Counted from the first letter of the stretch, positions 1 to 10,523 are shown. The stretch is DNA of 64,000 bases from Mesostigma viride (GCA_009746045.1 RPFO01000389.1:915804-979803); one strand, 5' to 3'. Program-made: numbers and translations. Notes: generated from the letters alone by a model not told the origin.

Positions 1-2
1 AG

Positions 3-571
3 GTGGGTGCTGAGAGTGTGGTGCAGGCTGTCATGATGTCTCCCCCTCTCATACTGGGTCCTGTGGATTTGTACAAGCCCCTTGACATGGTTCTCTATGT
101 GGACAGTTCTATGGATAATAGGAAGGTCACAGAGGTCAGGGGAGGGCAGCAGCATTAGTTACCCTGGAGCAAGATCACACCTCACTTGTTACCTGGTACA
201 GTCGGTTGCAGAACAGGGTTACACCCAGCAGTGATATTGCTGAGTGCAGGGCAATCTGTGAAGGGCTGCATACTGCTCTTTACTTGAGGGAGCTCTTCTA
301 CCAGCTATGTCAAGTGGCTTCCTGTAGGTTGCAGCTGCACACACTGGTGAGGACTGATAGCATGGGCATGGTGCAATTTGTGCACAGGCAGCTGGCCAGG
401 AGCAGGGACCTTGACTACTTGTTGCTCAAGGAGATGTCCTACCTAGCTCACATTGAACATGTGCCTGGTGTGGACAACCCTGCAGATGCCCTCACCAAGC
501 TGGAGGAGAAGGCGGAGAGGCAGTACCCCCTGCTCCGTGGGCTCATGGACCCCTTACACGGGCGGCCATAG
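3..571 (+). pseudogene. Copia polyprotein C-terminus (end of RT, RNase H), frameshifted
   Basis: This is the 3' end of a Ty1/copia pol whose upstream part lies outside the window. The frame starting at base 3 reads LYVDSSMDNRKVTEVRG, the first catalytic Asp block of copia RNase H, and reaches a TAG at 155-157. The next frame (GCA at 146) continues with TWYSRLQNR, AECRAICEG, LTDS-like RTDSMG and NPADALTK, and stops at 571. One base was therefore gained or lost near 141-148. The same RNase H family occurs at 36743-37297 (minus) and at the end of the Copia-D ORF (54331-54836), so the assignment rests on three internal homologues. The ATG at 206 is internal and is not the true start. Confidence 0.88.
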
Positions 572-2226
572 AGACCAGGCCTTGCTTCAGCTTGGGTGTC
601 CCCAGTGGGCTGCTTGACCAAAGTACCAAGTGGTGACTGGTGCTTACTGGTTGACAGCCGGTCCTTCAGGGTTAGGTACACCCTCCTGGACAGGAGTTGG
701 TGTGGAATGTCACTCCTACCAGCTGAGAATCATGCCTGGCCCTCCCCATGGGGTTCAGAAGAGTCGCCAGGACTTAAGTCGACGCCTTTGGCCTCAAACA
801 GTTAGGCCATGCAAGGGCAACCCGAATGTTGGTTCTTACAGGTTGCTGTATATATGTTTTCTAGTGCTTGTTTCCAACCTGTTGCTAATAAAGAACCTGG
901 TTGTGTGACCATGTGGAACATGGTTGCCAGGGGGCCACATTCTGGGTTATATAATGCTTGAATAAAACATAATCATGTCATGTCATTCTCATGTTGTTCT
1001 CATGGTTGTAATGTTTCTCTTGTGTAAAGTTCCAGGTCACCTATAAACCTGGAGGTTGGGGTGGGGTTCAATTCCCCAGCAGAGCCACAGCCTGGCATGA
1101 GTGATTCCTGGGCTTAACACCCAGTGAAGACATGGGCTCCCCAATGAGGCAGTATTTGTGCAGGTGCTACCTGAGTCTCTTTGAGCATAAAAGGGAAAGG
1201 CTGGCCAAGGCGGGCGCCATAAGAACGGGCGCCTGTGATAACTGTGAAAGATCAGGAACTCACAATAGTACGTTCTTGGCATCCTGTAATCCCAGCCATT
1301 GGACTAGGTAATGTGCCTTGACTTTAATCTAGCACCAAGTTCCCAAGGAAAGGTTGGGAGCTGACCAAGGGGTCAGGGGATAACCTGGGGTGACCTCTGA
1401 TTCACTGGCCAGTACACCTAGCCTGGTCCAAGGGCAGATATGTTGTTACCCAAAGGAGGCAGGAACCTGGGCCCTCAAAGGTCTGATCAACCTCAAGGGA
1501 CCAAGCGGTCTGTGGCTGAGTGGGCACAAGCAAGGTTAGGCTTGTTTCAAGCTGGTCCAGCTCCAAAAGAAGAAAGGGTTGGAGTTAGCATTTTGGGCAA
1601 CCAATATGCTAAGTGGATGCAGTTTGGAAAGACCTTTCCAACGCCGTGCTGACCGCCTGAAACAGACAAGGGACGAGAAAGATATGAGGTCCCGAAGTCC
1701 TAGCCGTCCGTGGCCGACTAGGGTACAGTCCTCTGGTATAGTGGACAGGACACGTGGCAGGCCGTGCCTGCACAGGCTTAGCCTGACTATCACGTGACTG
1801 TGGTCCACGTAGGCCAGAGGAGCAGCAACCTGTGGCTGGTGGAATACAGGACTGGCACAGGTCTGCAAGGATACTAGGCCTTGCAGGCTTGTGACAGGTC
1901 CTGTACTTCCTAGGTTGCAGAGTCTAGGCAAATCCAGTTCGTCCTGGCTCTGCACTGATGCCAGTGGACGTTGAGGATTTGCTTGCATGCCTGCACGTGC
2001 CTCGTCACGCCGATGGGAACGAGGAACAACGCAAAGGATATAGTTTGGTCATGGGGGATGACCAGCTATCTTGGCAAGCACGAACCGAGGCTCCCACATT
2101 GGACGTGGAACCGCTCACCGTGGTCGTGGCTTGGTGCACGGGTTAAAAGGTTGCTGCCTTTGCAACTTTGGCTCATCCCGTTGTGTGGCGCGAGAGACCA
2201 GGAACTCACAGTTCTGGCTGTTCGCT
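572..2226. other. Copia 3' noncoding sequence, then unrecognised DNA
   Basis: No convincing gene is seen. Polyadenylation-like motifs (aataaag near 887, aataaaac near 961) fit the 3' untranslated or LTR end of the copia remnant. I could not delimit an LTR because the partner copy is outside the window. From about 1080 to 2226 only short overlapping ORFs occur, without recognisable motifs. Confidence 0.5.
1063..1077 (+). promoter_or_regulatory. tRNA T-arm / B-box-like motif
   Basis: GGGGTTCAATTCCCC matches the polymerase III B-box/T-arm consensus GGTTCRANNCC. It lies about 490 bp after the copia stop and is preceded by a small CCAGGT/ACCTGG hairpin. A similar motif (minus strand, 36539-36552) follows the related RNase H remnant. 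No complete cloverleaf could be folded by eye, so I do not call a tRNA. Confidence 0.3.
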
Positions 2227-2515
2227 AACTATGCCAGCCAGCCTACAAACCCATGCACGCATGCCAGCCACCCCATACTCACGCACGCATGCCAGCCACC
2301 CCCACACCCACGCACGCATGCCAGCCACCCCACACACCCACGCACGCATGGCAGCCCACCCCACGAACCCAGGCACGCATGCCAGCCACCCCCCACACCC
2401 ACGTACGCATGCCAGCCACCCCACACACCCACGCACGCATGGCAGCCCACCCCACGAACCCAGGCACGCATGCCAGCCCCCCCCTAAGCCCACGCATGCA
2501 TGGCAGCTCCCCACC
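2227..2515 (+). repeat. Minisatellite, 28-31 bp unit (array 1)
   Basis: About nine tandem units, each with a core like gcatgccagccacccc followed by a cacacccacgcac-type spacer. The strand is strongly C-rich with alternating CACGCACGCATG tracts. The array continues into sequence (2520-2900) that also follows the longer array at 17443-18455. It is therefore part of the same composite repeat, not an isolated satellite. Overlapping ORFs in several frames are by-products of the repeat. Confidence 0.93.
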
Positions 2516-2905
2516 ACACCCACGAATGGACAGGGCTGGCCTGGCGCGCCCCACGGTCGCGCACAAGGGCACAGTCGAGTCATGTACAAAGCATTGTCTA
2601 TATGAAATCATAGTGGGCATGACCGATGGTGCATGTGTTTACAAAGGATTTCCACTCGATGAATATTAATGAATGATGAACAGGGAAGTTTGCATGGAAG
2701 TGTTTGGTCGTTATGGCTGCCGCTTGCAAAAAGCGGTACCCACATTGTGTCTTGCTTTGCATAGCTGCATTTTGAGTTTCAGTTGTTAGGATGTAATGAG
2801 TAAGGAAATACTTGCATGCAATGAACGGCGACGTCTCACAATATACAGTACTATTCGGACTGGGTTGAGTTTCTAGTAGTACGACGCGTGCTGGACGTGC
2901 CCATG
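2516..2905 (+). repeat. Linker module shared with 18456-18829
   Basis: The sequence after array 1 (cacggtcgcgcacaagggca, then gcatgaccgatggtgcatgt and a long aatgaatgatgaaca tract) recurs with a few substitutions after array 2. No coding function is seen. It joins the minisatellite to the GC-rich module. Confidence 0.85.
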
Positions 2906-3341
2906 AGGGACGGAGCGTGGGATCGACGGTGCGGCGGGCCGGCGCGAGCGCGCGCGATGGGAAGCCCCCAAAGGAAGGCCGCCGAGCGTTCGCCCCCCGG
3001 CGTAGTGGCCGGCCCGGTAGGCGGGCGCTCCGCCCGGCGGCCCGAAGCTTTCGGCGGAGGCCTCAGGGCCCCTGGTGGCGTAGTGCGTCCGAGCAAGTGG
3101 GGGGCCTTGGCCCCCCCACCTTGTCCCCTTCTAGTAACTACACGGACCCAAAAGTTTGGCAAACCGTGAGGTCCGAAAAGTGGCCCGTACGAAAACCGCG
3201 AGCGCAGGGCGACCGATAGTCAGGGCGATCCGGGGATCCGCTGTGGCGCCCAATCGGAGCAGTTGCCCGAAAAGTGGCAAACTAGGCAGATCGAGTCTCA
3301 CACGTTCTGAACGGGGGCTGAAACGGCGGTTACGTCCAGAT
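2906..3341 (+). repeat. GC-rich module of the piggyBac-type element (copy 1)
   Basis: A roughly 230-bp GC-rich block (gggccggcgcgagcgcgcgc, ending ggccttggcccccccacctt) is followed by about 200 bp containing gaaaagtggc motifs. Near-identical copies lie at 15086-15520 and 18830-19273. It sits just upstream of the transposase promoter region, so it is probably the 5' subterminal region of the transposon. The short ORFs on both strands are recurrent but look non-coding. Confidence 0.85.
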
Positions 3342-3355
3342 GTTAAGCCTCCCAC

Positions 3356-3392
3356 GGTCCTTAATTTAGGACAAAGTCCTAAATTAAGGACC
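3356..3392. repeat. Perfect 17-bp hairpin upstream of the transposase
   Basis: Arms GGTCCTTAATTTAGGAC and GTCCTAAATTAAGGACC are separated by a 3-nt AAA loop. It lies about 210 bp before the proposed transposase start and may be a transposase-binding or regulatory structure. Confidence 0.9.
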
Positions 3393-3404
3393 AATTTACT
3401 ATAA

Positions 3405-3560
3405 CCGAGGTACCCGGGGGGGGGGGTCACTATATGGACCGTACCCCATGTCAACCGTACCCGGCATGATGTACCCGATCCGTGGTACCGGCACATGGTA
3501 CCCGGATTCCGTACCCGGGTACCGGATATAATGGCGGGAAAGTAGGTACCTCGACCAAAA
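3405..3560 (+). promoter_or_regulatory. GTACC-rich candidate promoter of the transposase
   Basis: About nine GTACC/GGTAC motifs fall within roughly 150 bp, interrupted by a 13-G run near 3414-3426. A TATA-like ggatataatgg near 3523-3533 lies about 70 bp upstream of the ATG at 3601. Clustering of one short motif before a transposase ORF suggests binding sites for a regulator or the transposase. This is inferred from sequence only. Confidence 0.45.
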
Positions 3561-3600
3561 ATATAACCGATTTCGGAGCGAAAAAGTGGTTGCGGGAACG

Positions 3601-4359
3601 ATGCCTCGCGGTAATGGCGGCCTCACGGCCGGAGCTCGTGTAAGCGCGTTAGCGTATCTTTTTGACGAGCCAGGCCAGAAAAGGGAAGATAGGTGGTCCT
3701 ACCAGCGTGCTGTTGAGGCTGGCGTCAATTGGCGCACGTTCAGGATTTCGGGAGTGGTGGTTAGTGTGGATCGGTCGGATGTTACCTGCACTTGGGACAT
3801 CGATGGCAGCACTGAAGCAATAAAAAAAATGCACTTGCGGGTGGAGGCTGGGCCTGAAAATGATTCGGACGATGAGTCTAACCATCCCGAGTCTGATCCC
3901 GAAGAGCCAGACCAGGGCGCGGTCGCTGCTGCCGGGGAGGACTCGGAACCTGACGATGATGAATTTCCGGATGAAAATGTGATCGACCCAGACGAGGAGC
4001 TATGGGCGCGGCTGTACAAGCTGGGCGATGGCCAGGAGCCGGCGCCCATGGACCTACCAGCCTGGGGGGTCGAGCAAACCACGATTCGCGAGGACCGGCG
4101 CCTGATGGCTGGCCACATCGCGACCTACCCGCCGAGATTGGTGGGTGTTTGCTGTCCAGATCCCGCGGACGCGAGCAACTGGGACTGGTTCAAGCACTTT
4201 TTTCCCACCGACCTGCTGCCGGAGATGGCGGACCTGATGACCGAGAGGGGTCTGGCACGCGGCTACAAGGACTGGAAGGTCACGGTGGGCCTGCTGTGGG
4301 CGTACATCGCCCTGCGCTGCCTGATGATGGTCTACCATGCGGCCGGCGGGGTCAACGCT
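3601..4359 (+). pseudogene. piggyBac-type transposase, N-terminal part (interrupted)
   Basis: ATG at 3601 opens a reading frame starting MPRGNGGLTAGARVSALAYL. It has a basic N-terminal domain, an acidic linker (DNDSDDESNHPESDPEEP-like, about residues 95-145), then NWDWFKHFFPTDLLPEMADL and KVTVGLLWAYIALRCLMM. The last two are typical of the start of the DDE_Tnp_1_7 (piggyBac) domain. Genuine coding ends at GGVNA (GCT codon, 4357-4359). The frame then enters the repeat that begins tgtcgcg at 4360 and stops at 4401. The rest of the domain resumes in the same codon phase at 12857 (TAC TGG CGG). The upstream GTG at 3586 is in frame but ATG 3601 is preferred. Confidence 0.85.
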
Positions 4360-4441
4360 TGTCGCGTCCGTGATCTATCACGTCCGCAATACAGATTTTA
4401 GCGTAATTCTGACGTCCGCAGCCTTGTGCGGGTTGCTATAC
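4360..4441 (+). repeat. Module A, copy 1 (interrupted by the gag-only element)
   Basis: About 82 bp, matching copies at 7624, 9279 and 11859. It contains a cgtgat/atcacg hairpin and two acgtccgca repeats. The LTR element inserted at its gctatac, and the rest (cgcggcccggtactga) resumes at 7608. Confidence 0.9.
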
Positions 4442-5208
4442 TGTCAGAAGTTTTACCGTTTTGTGCCACAGGCTCGCATTTTTATTAGTGCAGGCTTGGG
4501 CCACTTGCTCGTGTTTGTATTATCGTTTATTCTGCCGTCGGGACATTGACGGAATTATTACGTAGGATATGCCGTGATTTACCTTGCCGGCACAATTCTG
4601 TGTGAGCTACGTCAGTGCCTTGCTTTATTTTCAGTGTCGAATTTCAGATTTTCAGTGTCGAATCTCAGTACGGAAGATACTGTGGACTTTTGTACCGTCC
4701 GTAGGTCTTACCATATATTCTGAGTTGTCTGGTATGACGCGCCGCATGGACTTTGGCAATTTTTGCCAGACGGACCAGTTGTGGCGCCGCGTCACTTCCC
4801 TGGTGACAGATGTAGACGAAAATAAGTTGAGCCTGCGCCGACCTTAGAGAAAGAAACCTAATATAAGTGGTAGAGTACCTTTTGGCTCTGGCGCCGCGCC
4901 TCTGGCGCATGTGCATGACTTTTTGTGCATCCGACAATGTTGAATGCGCCGTCACTAATCTGACGGCTACAATGCGTTGTTGTGGTTTTGCCCTTTGGGT
5001 GGACATAGCACTTAAGGAAAATTGCTGCTCCTTGTTGTTTACAAGCCAGGTGACCTAAAGGGCTGGCCCTAGACATGGTGGCCGCCCCATATTATTAATG
5101 TTTAATCAACGAATGGGATATGAACATTAATTCCTATTGTGATAAACATTTTCTCAAGTACTAGGCTTCAAGAAAGATCAGGTTCCTCCAATACCTGGTT
5201 ATTTGACA
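4442..5208 (+). repeat. 5' LTR of the gag-only element
   Basis: 767 bp, starting TGTCAG and ending TTGACA. It contains an internal ttttcagtgtcgaat duplication and a TATA-like aatataag near 4860. It should hold the element's promoter. Confidence 0.95.
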
Positions 5209-5226
5209 TGGTATCGAGTTACAGAG
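5209..5226 (+). other. Primer-binding site (initiator Met tRNA type)
   Basis: TGGTATCGAGTTACAG starts immediately after the LTR's terminal CA. TGGTATC is the usual copia primer site, complementary to the 3' end of initiator tRNA-Met. Copia-A (22743) and Copia-C (41408) have the same first seven bases. Confidence 0.9.
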
Positions 5227-5381
5227 TTGAATTCCGTTTTTGACCTTGGGGGGTTCTTGGAAGGCGGTTTTTTGATGCAAAAAGGACCTAGGGGTGATCA
5301 TCACACCTTTGGGCAACTTTTGCCATCCTAAGAGCAAGGTTTGGGGTCCCAGATATCAAGTTTTGGACTGTGTCAAGTCTA

Positions 5382-5641
5382 TGTCCGGAACTGAAAATCC
5401 TGCACCAGCTTCATCAGAGCCAGCCTCCAACCCTGTAAAGCCTATTAAGGTTACCTTTGAGTATGAGGGTCGAAGTTTCTCATTTGCTGTAGACCCTTTA
5501 CAAGCTTTCTCTTGGTTGCACCAACTTTTCCAGGCTGTAAAAAACGAGGACAACACTTGGCATTTTGGCCTGTGGGATTTTTACTACTACATTGAAAGGG
5601 TTGTGGTTGACAACATCACAGGAGGGTCCAGCGACGACTAG
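5382..5641 (+). CDS. Small leader ORF of the gag-only element, unknown function
   Basis: An 86-aa ORF starting MSGTENPAPASSEPASNPVK and ending DNITGGSSDD. The frame is open further upstream, to 5294, but this ATG is the natural start. The N-terminus is Pro/Ser/Ala-rich. The rest looks compact and globular (VTFEYEGRSFSFAVDPLQAF, then a Trp/Tyr-rich WHFGLWDFYYYIERVVV). I recognise no family. It lies between the primer site and gag, separated from gag by 96 bp. It could be an accessory protein of the retroelement or a captured host fragment. Confidence 0.5.
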
Positions 5642-5737
5642 GTGCTGACTATTTCTTTTAAGTTGGTACTGTTTAAGCGGACTATACCCCTGTTTTGAAC
5701 CAGACCTGAGCCCAGCATTACCATACCCCTGTTCAGA

Positions 5738-6649
5738 ATGACTAGCCGGGCTGCTGACCGCGCTGCGGAACGCCTAGCCAACACACGTTTTCTTTCTCAA
5801 GCAGTGAAAAACGTCACGAAGATTAACGGCAAAGATATCGACAAGTGGATCACATTCAAGCTGCAGTTTACAACGCTGTGCCGTTCCCAGGGCATCGCTG
5901 ATATCCTGCTGGGGACAGCGGAAGACAACCCAGAAAACCGGAACTTAGACGAGGTGCTGCTTGCACCCCTTCTCTTGTGCCTGGAAGACTGGGCTGTTTC
6001 CTTGGCTGACTCATGCCCGGATCAGCGAGCATCGACAGTGTTTGCACGGCTGCGTGACACGATCGAACAGCCAATGATGACTGACAGTTACAAAGCGGAG
6101 AAAAAACGCGAGATTGCAAGGATTGAGATGAACCCAGCGACCGAGTCGGGGATAAGCTACTGGACAAGGGGTGAGGTCCTCCGACGCCGCCTTCATGACC
6201 TCGGCATCCCCCTCACCGATGAAGCGTGGCGGGATTACATGCTGGCCGGCCTACCTACACAGTATCGACAGGCACTGGCCGCCCGCCGGCGCGATGGGAT
6301 GACCTTGGGGGAGGTGAAACTCCTGTTTTTGGAGATCGACGACTTCCTGGTTGATCGCCGTACTGGTTCCAAGGGGCAAGGGGGTGCTGCCAAGCCGCAG
6401 GAAGGCACCTCTGGTGCCCAGCCACCGGGGCAGGCCTATGCGACTGGAGCAGCCAGCACGCCCAAGCGCTGTTCTTTCTGCAGGAAGCCCGGTCACACAC
6501 CTGCCACCTGCTGGCGGAAGCACCCCGAGCTGCGACCCAAGGAGAAGCCAGCTCAGGCCAACATGACACAGGAGGCCAGCGAACTTCCACCCGGTTTCTG
6601 TTTTGCCACTGACGCAGGCCCATCCGGGACCCTTGAGACAGTTCTGTGA
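5738..6649 (+). CDS. gag: Copia-type Gag (nucleocapsid) protein
   Basis: A 303-aa ORF from ATG 5738 to TGA 6649. It has the layout of a copia Gag: an N-terminal helical region with KINGKDIDKWITFKLQF, an F.R..DTIEQP block, GLPTQYRQAL and LGEVKLLFLEIDD. A CCHC zinc knuckle CSFCRKPGHTPATCWRKH follows at about residues 246-263. Copia-A Gag has the same order (FEQP, GLPDAYRPAL, LLEVKKAMLEADD, CCHC), so the two are diverged homologues. The protein would package RNA into virus-like particles. The ORF ends shortly after the knuckle with no protease, and no remnant of pol follows before the polypurine tract. Confidence 0.92.
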   Translation: MTSRAADRAAERLANTRFLSQAVKNVTKINGKDIDKWITFKLQFTTLCRSQGIADILLGTAEDNPENRNLDEVLLAPLLLCLEDWAVSLADSCPDQRASTVFARLRDTIEQPMMTDSYKAEKKREIARIEMNPATESGISYWTRGEVLRRRLHDLGIPLTDEAWRDYMLAGLPTQYRQALAARRRDGMTLGEVKLLFLEIDDFLVDRRTGSKGQGGAAKPQEGTSGAQPPGQAYATGAASTPKRCSFCRKPGHTPATCWRKHPELRPKEKPAQANMTQEASELPPGFCFATDAGPSGTLETVL

Positions 6650-6821
6650 GCCGCTGACAGTGATGACATGATATACCCCTATGGCCGGGTTCAACACCTG
6701 ATTATGTGAAACCCAGACGCAGTGCTTTTGTCAGGGGGTGGTTAGGACGGACGCGTCCAACTGCTCACCTATACTAGAGTAACAAGTGTTTTTGGTGACA
6801 AGCCAGGTAGTTCTCGCCCAT

Positions 6822-6835
6822 GGCCCAAGGGGGTG
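6822..6835 (+). other. Polypurine tract of the gag-only element
   Basis: ggcccaagggggtg directly abuts the right LTR's TGTCAG. It resembles the PPTs of Copia-A (ctaagggggg) and Copia-C (tgtaagggggg), consistent with recognition by a related RT-RNase H. Confidence 0.75.
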
Positions 6836-7602
6836 TGTCAGAAGTTTTACCGTTTTGTGCCACAGGCTCGCATTTTTATTAGTGCAGGCTTGGGCCACTT
6901 GCTCGTGTTTGTATTATCGTTTATTCTGCCGTCGGGACATTGACGGAATTATTACGTAGGATATGCCGTGATTTACCTTGCCGGCACAATTCTGTGTGAG
7001 CTACGTCAGTGCCTTGCTTTATTTTCAGTGTCGAATTTCAGATTTTCAGTGTCGAATCTCAGTACGGAAGATACTGTGGACTTTTGTACCGTCCGTAGGT
7101 CTTACCATATATTCTGAGTTGTCTGGTATGACGCGCCGCATGGACTTTGGCAATTTTTGCCAGACGGACCAGTTGTGGCGCCGCGTCACTTCCCTGGTGA
7201 CAGATGTAGACGAAAATAAGTTGAGCCTGCGCCGACCTTAGAGAAAGAAACCTAATATAAGTGGTAGAGTACCTTTTGGCTCTGGCGCCGCGCCTCTGGC
7301 GCATGTGCATGACTTTTTGTGCATCCGACAATGTTGAATGCGCCGTCACTAATCTGACGGCTACAATGCGTTGTTGTGGTTTTGCCCTTTGGGTGGACAT
7401 AGCACTTAAGGAAAATTGCTGCTCCTTGTTGTTTACAAGCCAGGTGACCTAAAGGGCTGGCCCTAGACATGGTGGCCGCCCCATATTATTAATGTTTAAT
7501 CAACGAATGGGATATGAACATTAATTCCTATTGTGATAAACATTTTCTCAAGTACTAGGCTTCAAGAAAGATCAGGTTCCTCCAATACCTGGTTATTTGA
7601 CA
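6836..7602 (+). repeat. 3' LTR of the gag-only element
   Basis: 767 bp, offset exactly 2394 bp from the 5' LTR. No differences were found when the two copies were read against each other. Confidence 0.95.
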
Positions 7603-7623
7603 TATACCGCGGCCCGGTACTGA

Positions 7624-9277
7624 TGTCGCGTCCGTGATCTATCACGTCCGCAATTCAGATTTTAGCGTAATTCTGACGTCCGCAGCCTTGTGCGGGTTGC
7701 TATACCGCGGCCCGGTACTGACGCCGCGGATCTCAGTTGTAATCACGCGTCCACTGAATCGTCGGCGGATCTTCTGAATTCGTCCAAGTGCGAGTGCGTT
7801 CGCATTTGCGGCAGTGGGCTAAGGGGGGATTTGGGCTACCGGTCGTCACCAGGGCAGTCCAGGCGCTGGCGCGCGCCACTAAGGCAGGCCAGGCATGTTG
7901 GGCTGGCTGCCGGGCCAGTGATCACGTGCTCTGCCAGGACTACAACGAGGGACACCAGACTTTGTGGAGAACGACCAGGGCTACACGTGAAACGTCGCGA
8001 ACGGTCAGCACGCTTTGAGCAGCGGTGCCTGAGATGGCCGGCAATTTAGCCTGGTTAATTTCTGATTGCGGCAGCGCTTTTTAGTGTTGCAAAATATCTA
8101 CAAGTTGTTTAGCTTGTGCTTGGACAGATTTGTTCATGAGATTTGGTTTGTGTCAGGCAAGCACCTGATCTAACGTTAAAAAGCGCATGCTAGATTTGCG
8201 GCACCTTGTTCAGCGTATTTTGGTCGTCACTGGCTGATGTCACGTTGGAAAGGTTAGCTTGCGCAGGTTAAAAGGATGAACAGTCGGCCATTGTGGTCGT
8301 TGTTCGTTCAGTTTTCACTTCACAACGACGCAGTTGTCTTCATGTGATTAACTAGTAGAACAATCCGGCCGCAACCTCCGTGATGGTTGCGAGATTGTTT
8401 TCATGGGTCGAGGCGAGATAGGCATACAAGTTAAGCCTTTTTGGATTTGTCTCGAGGACAGTCGTCGCAGGGACTACCAGTATGGTAGATTCGCCTGGGC
8501 ACTGTCGGTAGCTTAGGATGAGAGCGGTTGGCTGGGTGTTGGCATACATCCGGACAAGGCCAACTTCCGTATAAAGGAGAGCGGGTAGCGGATGTTCACG
8601 GTATTGGACATGCCGGACTTGTTTGCTCGAAGCTAGGCAGGCCAGGGGCTGGAATAAGCCAGTCTTTCTTGTTGATGAACATTGGTTTTGGCTAAAATGT
8701 ATTCTCAATTTTATTTGTGAATAACCAAATCTTGTTAAGCGTTATGTCATAAAGGTCGGTAGGAACTGCTCTTGCAACGGGTGGCTGCCAGTGGGGCAGA
8801 GCCCACATATCATCTTCCGTAACTGAACGAACAACCTTGTTAGGAGTCAGGCCTACCGGCCTAGTGGTGGAAAGAGGTTATTGCTTAGCCTTTGATCAAA
8901 AGCATCTGAAGAGGTTAGGCTTTTCCCTGTAAAAAGCCATTGAAGGGGTTATTGCTAAGCCTTTAAAAGCATGCATGTCAGGGGTTATTGCTAAGCCTTT
9001 AAAAGCATGCATGTTAAGGTTGTTGCTGATCCTGGAAAAGCATCTTTGAGCAGCTGGATTTTTTTTTCTTTTTTTTGCTGCTGCCTGGAATGACGCCCTC
9101 TTTGGGCTTCCTTCTTTTGTGTGAGCTGCCTTTCTTTCACTTTTTGCTCTCACGTTGTTGTGAGCTAAATAGTGGGGGGGAGGTGGCATATCTCACACAT
9201 GATTACTGCTGATAGTGGATGCATTCCAAGTAGCGGTAATGACCAGTCCAGGATGATATGGCACGCAAACGCGACAG
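7624..9277 (+). repeat. Array unit 2 (A-B1-C)
   Basis: Begins TGTCGCGT (module A), continues through B1 (7725-8786) and C (8787-9277), and ends ACGCGACA, so the unit termini are short inverted repeats. 7624-8786 is duplicated at 9279-10441 (offset 1655) with no differences noticed. The two opposing ORFs of about 118 aa recur in both copies, but I recognise no protein family and treat them as repeat-borne. Confidence 0.85.
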
Positions 9278-9278
9278 C

Positions 9279-10523
9279 TGTCGCGTCCGTGATCTATCAC
9301 GTCCGCAATTCAGATTTTAGCGTAATTCTGACGTCCGCAGCCTTGTGCGGGTTGCTATACCGCGGCCCGGTACTGACGCCGCGGATCTCAGTTGTAATCA
9401 CGCGTCCACTGAATCGTCGGCGGATCTTCTGAATTCGTCCAAGTGCGAGTGCGTTCGCATTTGCGGCAGTGGGCTAAGGGGGGATTTGGGCTACCGGTCG
9501 TCACCAGGGCAGTCCAGGCGCTGGCGCGCGCCACTAAGGCAGGCCAGGCATGTTGGGCTGGCTGCCGGGCCAGTGATCACGTGCTCTGCCAGGACTACAA
9601 CGAGGGACACCAGACTTTGTGGAGAACGACCAGGGCTACACGTGAAACGTCGCGAACGGTCAGCACGCTTTGAGCAGCGGTGCCTGAGATGGCCGGCAAT
9701 TTAGCCTGGTTAATTTCTGATTGCGGCAGCGCTTTTTAGTGTTGCAAAATATCTACAAGTTGTTTAGCTTGTGCTTGGACAGATTTGTTCATGAGATTTG
9801 GTTTGTGTCAGGCAAGCACCTGATCTAACGTTAAAAAGCGCATGCTAGATTTGCGGCACCTTGTTCAGCGTATTTTGGTCGTCACTGGCTGATGTCACGT
9901 TGGAAAGGTTAGCTTGCGCAGGTTAAAAGGATGAACAGTCGGCCATTGTGGTCGTTGTTCGTTCAGTTTTCACTTCACAACGACGCAGTTGTCTTCATGT
10001 GATTAACTAGTAGAACAATCCGGCCGCAACCTCCGTGATGGTTGCGAGATTGTTTTCATGGGTCGAGGCGAGATAGGCATACAAGTTAAGCCTTTTTGGA
10101 TTTGTCTCGAGGACAGTCGTCGCAGGGACTACCAGTATGGTAGATTCGCCTGGGCACTGTCGGTAGCTTAGGATGAGAGCGGTTGGCTGGGTGTTGGCAT
10201 ACATCCGGACAAGGCCAACTTCCGTATAAAGGAGAGCGGGTAGCGGATGTTCACGGTATTGGACATGCCGGACTTGTTTGCTCGAAGCTAGGCAGGCCAG
10301 GGGCTGGAATAAGCCAGTCTTTCTTGTTGATGAACATTGGTTTTGGCTAAAATGTATTCTCAATTTTATTTGTGAATAACCAAATCTTGTTAAGCGTTAT
10401 GTCATAAAGGTCGGTAGGAACTGCTCTTGCAACGGGTGGCTCACACATGATTACTGCTGATAGTGGATGCATTCCAAGTAGCGGTAATGACCAGTCCAGG
10501 ATGATATGGCACGCAAACGCGAC
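9279..10523 (+). repeat. Array unit 3 (A-B1-short C)
   Basis: The first 1163 bp match unit 2. At 10442 the unit jumps directly to the last 80 or so bases of module C (cacacatgattactgctgat to cgcgaca). It thus carries an internal deletion relative to unit 2. The boundary with unit 2 is the 16-bp palindrome cgcgacagctgtcgcg. Confidence 0.85.

Larger units (their letters stand above)
4442..7602 (+). mobile_element. Complete gag-only LTR retrotransposon (TR-GAG type)
   Basis: Two 767-bp LTRs (4442-5208, 6836-7602) appear identical by eye and run TGTCAG...TTGACA. They are flanked by 5-bp direct repeats TATAC (4437-4441, 7603-7607). A TGGTATC primer site follows the left LTR and a purine-rich ccaagggggtg precedes the right one. 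The 1.6-kb interior codes for a copia-type Gag (5738-6649) and a small upstream ORF (5382-5641). No protease, integrase, RT or RNase H is present. It must have been mobilised by another element's enzymes. Identical LTRs imply recent insertion. Confidence 0.95.

Noticed and set aside
1013-1085. Possible tRNA gene ending in GGGGTTCAATTCCCC
   Set aside because: Only the T arm is convincing; acceptor and D arms do not pair by eye.
2888-3169. GC-rich ORFs recurring in three copies of the module
   Set aside because: Conservation is explained by the repeat itself; open in several frames on both strands.
7690-8708. Opposing ORFs of about 118 codons repeated at 9345-10363
   Set aside because: Identical only because the segment is duplicated; no family recognised and the diverged B2 homologue does not keep them.
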